From assembly GCF_010811875.1 (NCBI RefSeq), contig NZ_VKHP01000055.1, positions 1-40,768 of the forward strand: a DNA stretch of 40,768 nt, written 5' to 3'. This stretch comes from Bradyrhizobium uaiense (GTDB taxonomy: Bacteria; Pseudomonadota; Alphaproteobacteria; Rhizobiales; Xanthobacteraceae). Shown piece after piece: positions 36,855 to 40,768 of the stretch (positions are counted from its first letter, which is position 1; each line of letters opens with the position of its first letter). The notes below the pieces were generated by a model, which saw nothing but the letters and a program-made list of their open reading frames with translations, did no database searches and was not told where the DNA came from. The position numbers and the translations under genes are program-made.

Positions 36855-37286
36855 ATGGCCCTGAAGGTCGAACTCAAACCGAACGAGCGCATCATCGTCG
36901 GCAATTGCGTGATCACCAACACCGATCAGCGTGCCCGCCTGCTGATCGACGGTGACCGGATCCCGATCCTGCGCGAGAAGGACATCCTGACGCCCGAGAC
37001 CGCGGATACGCCGGCGAAGCTGATTTATCTCGCGGTGCAGCTGATGTATCTGTCGCCCGACCCGATGGCGCACCACCCGACCTATTTCAGCCTAGTGCGC
37101 GACATCATCACCGCGATGCCGAGCGCCTGGCCGTTCATCGAAAGCGTCAACAACTTCATCCTCAACGGCGATCTCTATCACGCGCTGAAGGAATCCAAGA
37201 AGCTGATCGCACACGAAGAGAAGCTGCTGGAAAGCGTGCGTGGCCCGCAAAAGTCCAGTCAGGACGACACCCGCAAGAGCGCGTAG
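36855..37286 (+). CDS. flbT: FlbT, flagellin expression regulator
   Basis: FlbT binds flagellin mRNA leaders in Caulobacter and lowers their stability until the hook is complete. The 143-residue sequence carries the family pattern: LKVELKPNERIIVGNCVITNTDQRARLLIDGDRIPILREKDIL, then AVQLMYLSPDPMAHHPTYFSLVRDI, then NNFILNGDLYHALKESKKLI. AAAGGAG precedes the ATG. It is divergent from flagellin and convergent with flgL. Its TAG stop codon forms the first bases of an intergenic repeat. Confidence 0.95.
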   Translation: MALKVELKPNERIIVGNCVITNTDQRARLLIDGDRIPILREKDILTPETADTPAKLIYLAVQLMYLSPDPMAHHPTYFSLVRDIITAMPSAWPFIESVNNFILNGDLYHALKESKKLIAHEEKLLESVRGPQKSSQDDTRKSA

Positions 37287-37350
37287 AGCTTCTCGTTTTG
37301 ACGCGTTTTCTTCACGCGAACCGGCCTCCACTTCGTTTGAAAACGCTCTA
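37284..37350. repeat. TAGAGC...GCTCTA intergenic repeat, copy 2
   Basis: Inverted ends TAGAGC/GCTCTA enclose TTCTTCACGCGAACCGG and TCGTTTGAAAACGCTCTA, matching the element at 22535-22615 without its inserted hairpin. The left end supplies the flbT stop codon. Confidence 0.7.
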
Positions 37351-37369
37351 GCCTCCCCTCGCCTGAACG

Positions 37370-37397
37370 AAAAAGGCCTCCGCGAGGAGGCCTTTTT
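37370..37397. terminator. Bidirectional rho-independent terminator
   Basis: AAAAAGGCCTCC-GCGA-GGAGGCCTTTTT is a perfect 12-pair stem with a four-base loop and T-runs on both strands. It lies between the convergent ends of flbT and flgL and can stop both. Confidence 0.92.
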
Positions 37398-37423
37398 GCT
37401 GGCTGGAGATGGGCGGCGAGCGA

Positions 37424-39304
37424 TCAGCCGACCGGCAGATATTTCAACAGCGTCGTCTGATACAGCATCGACGTGGTCTGGTACGACGCCTGCAGGCTGG
37501 TCTGCAGCGCGAGGATCTTGGTCGCGACCTCGTCCTGATTGACGCCCTCGACCGAGTCGAGCATCGTTTCCGCCATTGCCTTGAGCTGGGTCTGGCGATC
37601 GGTCGCCGCCTTGGTCGCCGTCTGGGCACCGGCGAACTCAGCCTGCACGTCCTGGATCTGCTGCTGACCGTTCTGCGGGGCGAGGTTGGCACTCACGCGC
37701 TGCGCGAGCGCCGTCACCTGCGCGCTCGCATTCGGGTTGCTGGCGTTGGTGGTCACCGCGGCATACACCGCGACATTCTGCAGCAGATAGCGGAACGCCT
37801 GCTCGTTGGCGCGCGCGCCATATTGCACGGTGATCGACTGATCGACTTGCGCCACGGCGGTGCCGCGCGCCGATCCCGGGCCATTCTCGCCGGTGTACCA
37901 GTAGACGGTGTTGGCGGGCGTACCGGCGACCAGGCTGGTCGCCGTGTTGAACGGCGGCCCCCCGACCCTGAGTGGCGCCGGGGCCGCGGTCGTATTGTTG
38001 GCGATGCCGAGCGCGCCGAGTGCCGCTGTATTGGAGCTCGATATCGACAGGCTCTGGCCGTCGGCGCCGTGCAGGTTGATCACACCGTTGCTGATCGTCG
38101 ACGGGTTCTTGGTGCCGCTGACCTGGTCGATCTTCGCCATCAGCGTCTGCACGCTGTCGGTGATGTTGACTTGATTTCCGGTTGCGCCGGAGGCCACGAA
38201 GGTGATCGGGGTGCCGTTCACCGTGATAGTGTCACCGGTCGCGAAGCTCGTCGACAACGAGTCGGTGCCCGCTGCGCCCGAGAGGACGGTGCTGCCGCTG
38301 ATCGGCGCCGGCGGCGTGTTCTGGTTGTTGACGGCTGCGCCCGAAACGGTTGCGACCGGATTGAAGAAATTGTTGGACGCCGCGACCGCAGAGGCGGCGA
38401 CCAGCGACGTATCGCTCAACGTCTTGATGGACGAGGTCAGCGTCGACTGAAGGTTCGCCGTTGTCGCCGTGGTGTCGGCGCCGATCAGGAACGAACCGGC
38501 CGGCGGCGGGTTCGTCGCCGTCGCCGTGAGTTCGATCGCATCGGTGGTGCCGTCGGGCAGCGTGAAGTTGAACTTGATCTTGTCGCCTTCCTTCGGATTG
38601 ACAGCGCCGAGATCGACCGAGGCCGACTTCGGCGTGCCGGTCGGCTGCGTCACCGTGGCGCCGGTCAACGACGACTGCACCGACAGGAGCTTCAGGCCGA
38701 AAGGCGAGCCGTCCTCCGCAACGCTGGTTACCGTCGTGGTCGCCGGCGGCGACGAGACGCTCAGGCGCCCCATCATGTTGGCGCTCTGATCGGCCTGCTT
38801 GCGCTCATTGATGAGCTGGGTGAGGCCGGCCTGGGTTGCCGTGCCCTTCAACATGGTGTCGGCGGAGACGGTGGCCGGTGTGTCCATGGCTCGGCCGGAG
38901 AACAGGTAGCGATCGCCCGACTGGCTGTTGAGCATCGCGACCGCGTTGGCGAAGGCGGCCTGCGCCGTGATCTGCCCCGAGGTCTGGCCACCCTCGTTGA
39001 GGGTCAACGTCGCCGTCGTCGAGGCGTTCTTCACCTGGCTGCCGACGTCGGACAGCCCCTGCAAGGTGAGATTGGCGACACTCAAACGCGTGTTGAGGTT
39101 GGTGGCGGTGTCGGAGAACGCGTTGATGCTGCTGATCTGCGCGCGCAGGCTGAGCGCAAAGCCGCGGTCGAGCCCCTGCCCCGCATAGGTCGTCGATACC
39201 TTGCCCGTCGCGAGCTGCGTCGTCAGGTCATTGAGCTGATTCCGCAGGTTGAGGATGTTGGTGCCGATATAGGAAGTTCTGCCGCTAACGCCGTCGATCG
39301 ACAT
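37424..39304 (-). CDS. flgL: FlgL, hook-filament junction protein
   Basis: FlgL (HAP3) joins the hook to the filament. The N-terminus, TSYIGTNILNLRNQLNDLTTQLATGKVSTTYAGQGLDRGFALSLRAQI, and the C-terminus, GVNQDEVATKILALQTSLQASYQTTSMLYQTTLLKYLPVG, are flagellin-like terminal coiled regions. At 626 residues it is about twice the enterobacterial length; the extra is a central beta-rich, Thr/Ser/Ala-rich region (about 190-480), probably surface-exposed domains. Long FlgL is, from memory, usual in Bradyrhizobium relatives. It starts seven bases after flgK on the same strand. Confidence 0.92.
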   Translation of the reverse strand: MSIDGVSGRTSYIGTNILNLRNQLNDLTTQLATGKVSTTYAGQGLDRGFALSLRAQISSINAFSDTATNLNTRLSVANLTLQGLSDVGSQVKNASTTATLTLNEGGQTSGQITAQAAFANAVAMLNSQSGDRYLFSGRAMDTPATVSADTMLKGTATQAGLTQLINERKQADQSANMMGRLSVSSPPATTTVTSVAEDGSPFGLKLLSVQSSLTGATVTQPTGTPKSASVDLGAVNPKEGDKIKFNFTLPDGTTDAIELTATATNPPPAGSFLIGADTTATTANLQSTLTSSIKTLSDTSLVAASAVAASNNFFNPVATVSGAAVNNQNTPPAPISGSTVLSGAAGTDSLSTSFATGDTITVNGTPITFVASGATGNQVNITDSVQTLMAKIDQVSGTKNPSTISNGVINLHGADGQSLSISSSNTAALGALGIANNTTAAPAPLRVGGPPFNTATSLVAGTPANTVYWYTGENGPGSARGTAVAQVDQSITVQYGARANEQAFRYLLQNVAVYAAVTTNASNPNASAQVTALAQRVSANLAPQNGQQQIQDVQAEFAGAQTATKAATDRQTQLKAMAETMLDSVEGVNQDEVATKILALQTSLQASYQTTSMLYQTTLLKYLPVG

Positions 39305-39311
39305 GTTACCC

Positions 39312-40768
39312 TCACGTGAGCTGCAGCAGCGCGTCGTACATCTGCTTGATCGACGACATCACGCGCGCATTGGCGGAGTAGGCGTTCTGGAGCGAAAGCA
39401 GATGCGCCATCTCCTCGTCCATGTTGACGCCGGAGGTCGAGTCCATCTTGGTCTGCAGCGTGTTGAGCACGACGTCCTGACCATCAGCCAATTGCTTGGC
39501 CGCCGTCGCCGATTCGCCCTGCTGGCTGATGAATTGCTTGGCAAAGTTCAGCAGCGTGCCGGTGAACGGCGCGCCGGTGGTGCCAAGGCCGGTTTGCGGC
39601 GAATAGCTGAACGACGCGTTCGAGAGCTGGTTCAGGACGAGATTGGCGCGCGTGGTGTCGCCGGCCGGCGTCTGCGGATTGGTCGAGTACACCACCATGC
39701 GCGAGGGATCGCCGACCAGCGCGGTGTTGACGCTGATGCGTGCGGCAAGGCCGGTCGTCTGCGAGCCGTTTGCGGTGATCGCGCCGGTATAGAGCCCGCC
39801 GTTGTCGGTGAACAGCGGAAGCTGCGGATTGCCCGACGTCAGCGACGAGACGGTCGACGTGACCGATGCCGCGGTAACAGTGGCCTTGTTGGCGGCGCCG
39901 TCGTTGAGCACGCGCAGCGTCGATCCGGACGGATTGGAGAATTGAAGGCCGGGTCCGCCGAGCGCCCCGTTGAGCTGCGACAGCACCGAGCTCATGCCGC
40001 CGGAGAAGTCCACTCCCAAGACCTCGTCGTTCGGACCGACGGTCGCGGTATTGCTCAGCGGCAGCACGCTCGGATCGTCGACGCGGATGATCGACAGATT
40101 ATGCGTCAGGCCGGTGGTGTTGTCCTTGTAGGAGACGTGGATGGTATTGCCGCTCTGCAGCCCCGAGAGATCGAGATCGAAGCCGGACTGCGCCCCCGCC
40201 GTCGCCGCGGTGCCTGCGGTCGTCTTGTCCGACAGCGCGCTCGACATCGAGGCCGCGAACTGGTCGATCTGCGCCTGGGCCTTCACCAGCGTGTTGTCGC
40301 GCAGCTCGAGATAGGCTGCGATCTTGCCGGAGCGGATCGAGTTGGTCGACACCATGTCATAGGTGCCGCCATGCGGGAACGTGATGGTGATGGTGCCGAC
40401 GGTGCTCTTGGTCGGGTCGGTATTGTACTGTGCGTTGGGCGTCATCGTCCCCTGGGCGTTGAAGCTGAGCGACGCAGCTTCAGTGCCGACCAGCTGCACA
40501 CCGGAATTGGTGAACACGGTCACCTGATTCTGGCTGTTGGTGACGGTGCGGATGTCCATCAGCTGCGAAAGCTGCGTGACGTAGCGATCGCGCTGATCGA
40601 GCAGCGCCGCGGTCGACGCGTCCTGTGTGCCGCCATTGGCCTGCAGCTGGACATTGAGGCGTGCGATCTGCTGCAGCGCATTGTTGGCGGTGTTGACGGA
40701 GTCGTTGATGCCGGCCTCGGCATTGGCGCGCAGCGACTGGATTCCCTGCGAGGTCGCGTTGAGCTGCT
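39312..40768 (-). CDS. flgK: FlgK, hook-filament junction protein, C-terminal part
   Basis: FlgK (HAP1) is the first junction protein on the hook. The frame runs from the window edge to the stop at 39312, giving about 485 codons; the N-terminus lies beyond the window. The in-frame Met at 40559 is internal, because the preceding sequence (NTANNALQQIARLNVQLQ... LLDQRDRYVTQLSQL) is the characteristic FlgK helical region with the D-Q-R-D motif. The C-terminus, GVNMDEEMAHLLSLQNAYSANARVMSSIKQMYDALLQL, is diagnostic. It is directly followed by flgL. Confidence 0.95.
   Translation of the reverse strand, partial: QLNATSQGIQSLRANAEAGINDSVNTANNALQQIARLNVQLQANGGTQDASTAALLDQRDRYVTQLSQLMDIRTVTNSQNQVTVFTNSGVQLVGTEAASLSFNAQGTMTPNAQYNTDPTKSTVGTITITFPHGGTYDMVSTNSIRSGKIAAYLELRDNTLVKAQAQIDQFAASMSSALSDKTTAGTAATAGAQSGFDLDLSGLQSGNTIHVSYKDNTTGLTHNLSIIRVDDPSVLPLSNTATVGPNDEVLGVDFSGGMSSVLSQLNGALGGPGLQFSNPSGSTLRVLNDGAANKATVTAASVTSTVSSLTSGNPQLPLFTDNGGLYTGAITANGSQTTGLAARISVNTALVGDPSRMVVYSTNPQTPAGDTTRANLVLNQLSNASFSYSPQTGLGTTGAPFTGTLLNFAKQFISQQGESATAAKQLADGQDVVLNTLQTKMDSTSGVNMDEEMAHLLSLQNAYSANARVMSSIKQMYDALLQLT

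Noticed and set aside
37409..39319. Long plus-strand open frame opposite flgL
   Set aside because: High GC leaves antisense frames open. The translation is Arg/Gly/His-rich without domains, and flgL on the other strand is certain.

Overview
The window reads as a stretch of chromosome from a high-GC alphaproteobacterium of the Bradyrhizobium/Rhodopseudomonas type. The basis is the alphaproteobacterial flagellar set (fliX, flaF, flbT, motE, a FliM with an N-terminal extension), CtrA-like and sigma54-like sites upstream of flagellar genes, a one-cysteine DksA, and palindromic intergenic repeats that I recall as common in Bradyrhizobium. No tRNA, rRNA, CRISPR array, insertion sequence or phage gene was recognised.

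Layout. (1) 1-990: the 3' end of fliO and complete fliP; the first ~165 bases are unusually rich in G/C runs. (2) 1076-8069: non-flagellar genes: a VOC protein, a class V aminotransferase, an MFS exporter, an SDR plus tautomerase pair, a small protein with a LysR regulator, and a glyoxalase-related protein. (3) 8082-17884: a minus-strand flagellar motor block (fliL, fliM, a DUF6468-type gene, motE and a large exported TPR protein). Two divergent GT87-type membrane glycosyltransferase genes interrupt it between motE and the TPR gene. (4) 18266-21651: the plus-strand operon flgF-flgG-flgA-flgH (distal rod, P-ring chaperone, L-ring). (5) 22094-31088: a second accessory region with a GrlR-like protein, GNAT, DUF1801, an ArsR/AHSA1 pair, a Tat-exported beta-carbonic anhydrase followed by an apparently exported SspB-like protein, a hydratase and a reductase next to an HxlR regulator, dksA, and a second reductase/HxlR pair. 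(6) 31112-40768: fliX divergent from flgI-flgJ-flgN, a FlaG-like gene, flaF with an unknown partner, flagellin, flbT, flgL and a truncated flgK.

How it works together. The flagellar genes cover the export gate, C-ring, stator support, rod, P- and L-rings, hook-filament junction, filament and flagellin control. The upstream regions suggest a Caulobacter-like hierarchy. CtrA-like TTAA-N7-TTAA boxes lie before fliL, fliX, the TPR gene and flbT. GG-N10-GC sigma54-type promoters lie before flgF and flgI, each preceded by TGCCG/CGGCA inverted repeats that could be enhancer sites for an FlbD-type activator; FliX, the known FlbD partner, is encoded here.

The most unusual items are two 5' UTR hairpins with an identical loop before flgF (with a related loop in the flgI leader), an SspB-domain protein carrying a signal peptide, intergenic repeats that supply the stop codons of three genes, and an SDR without its catalytic tyrosine. 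All assignments come from reading the sequence; no database search was run.
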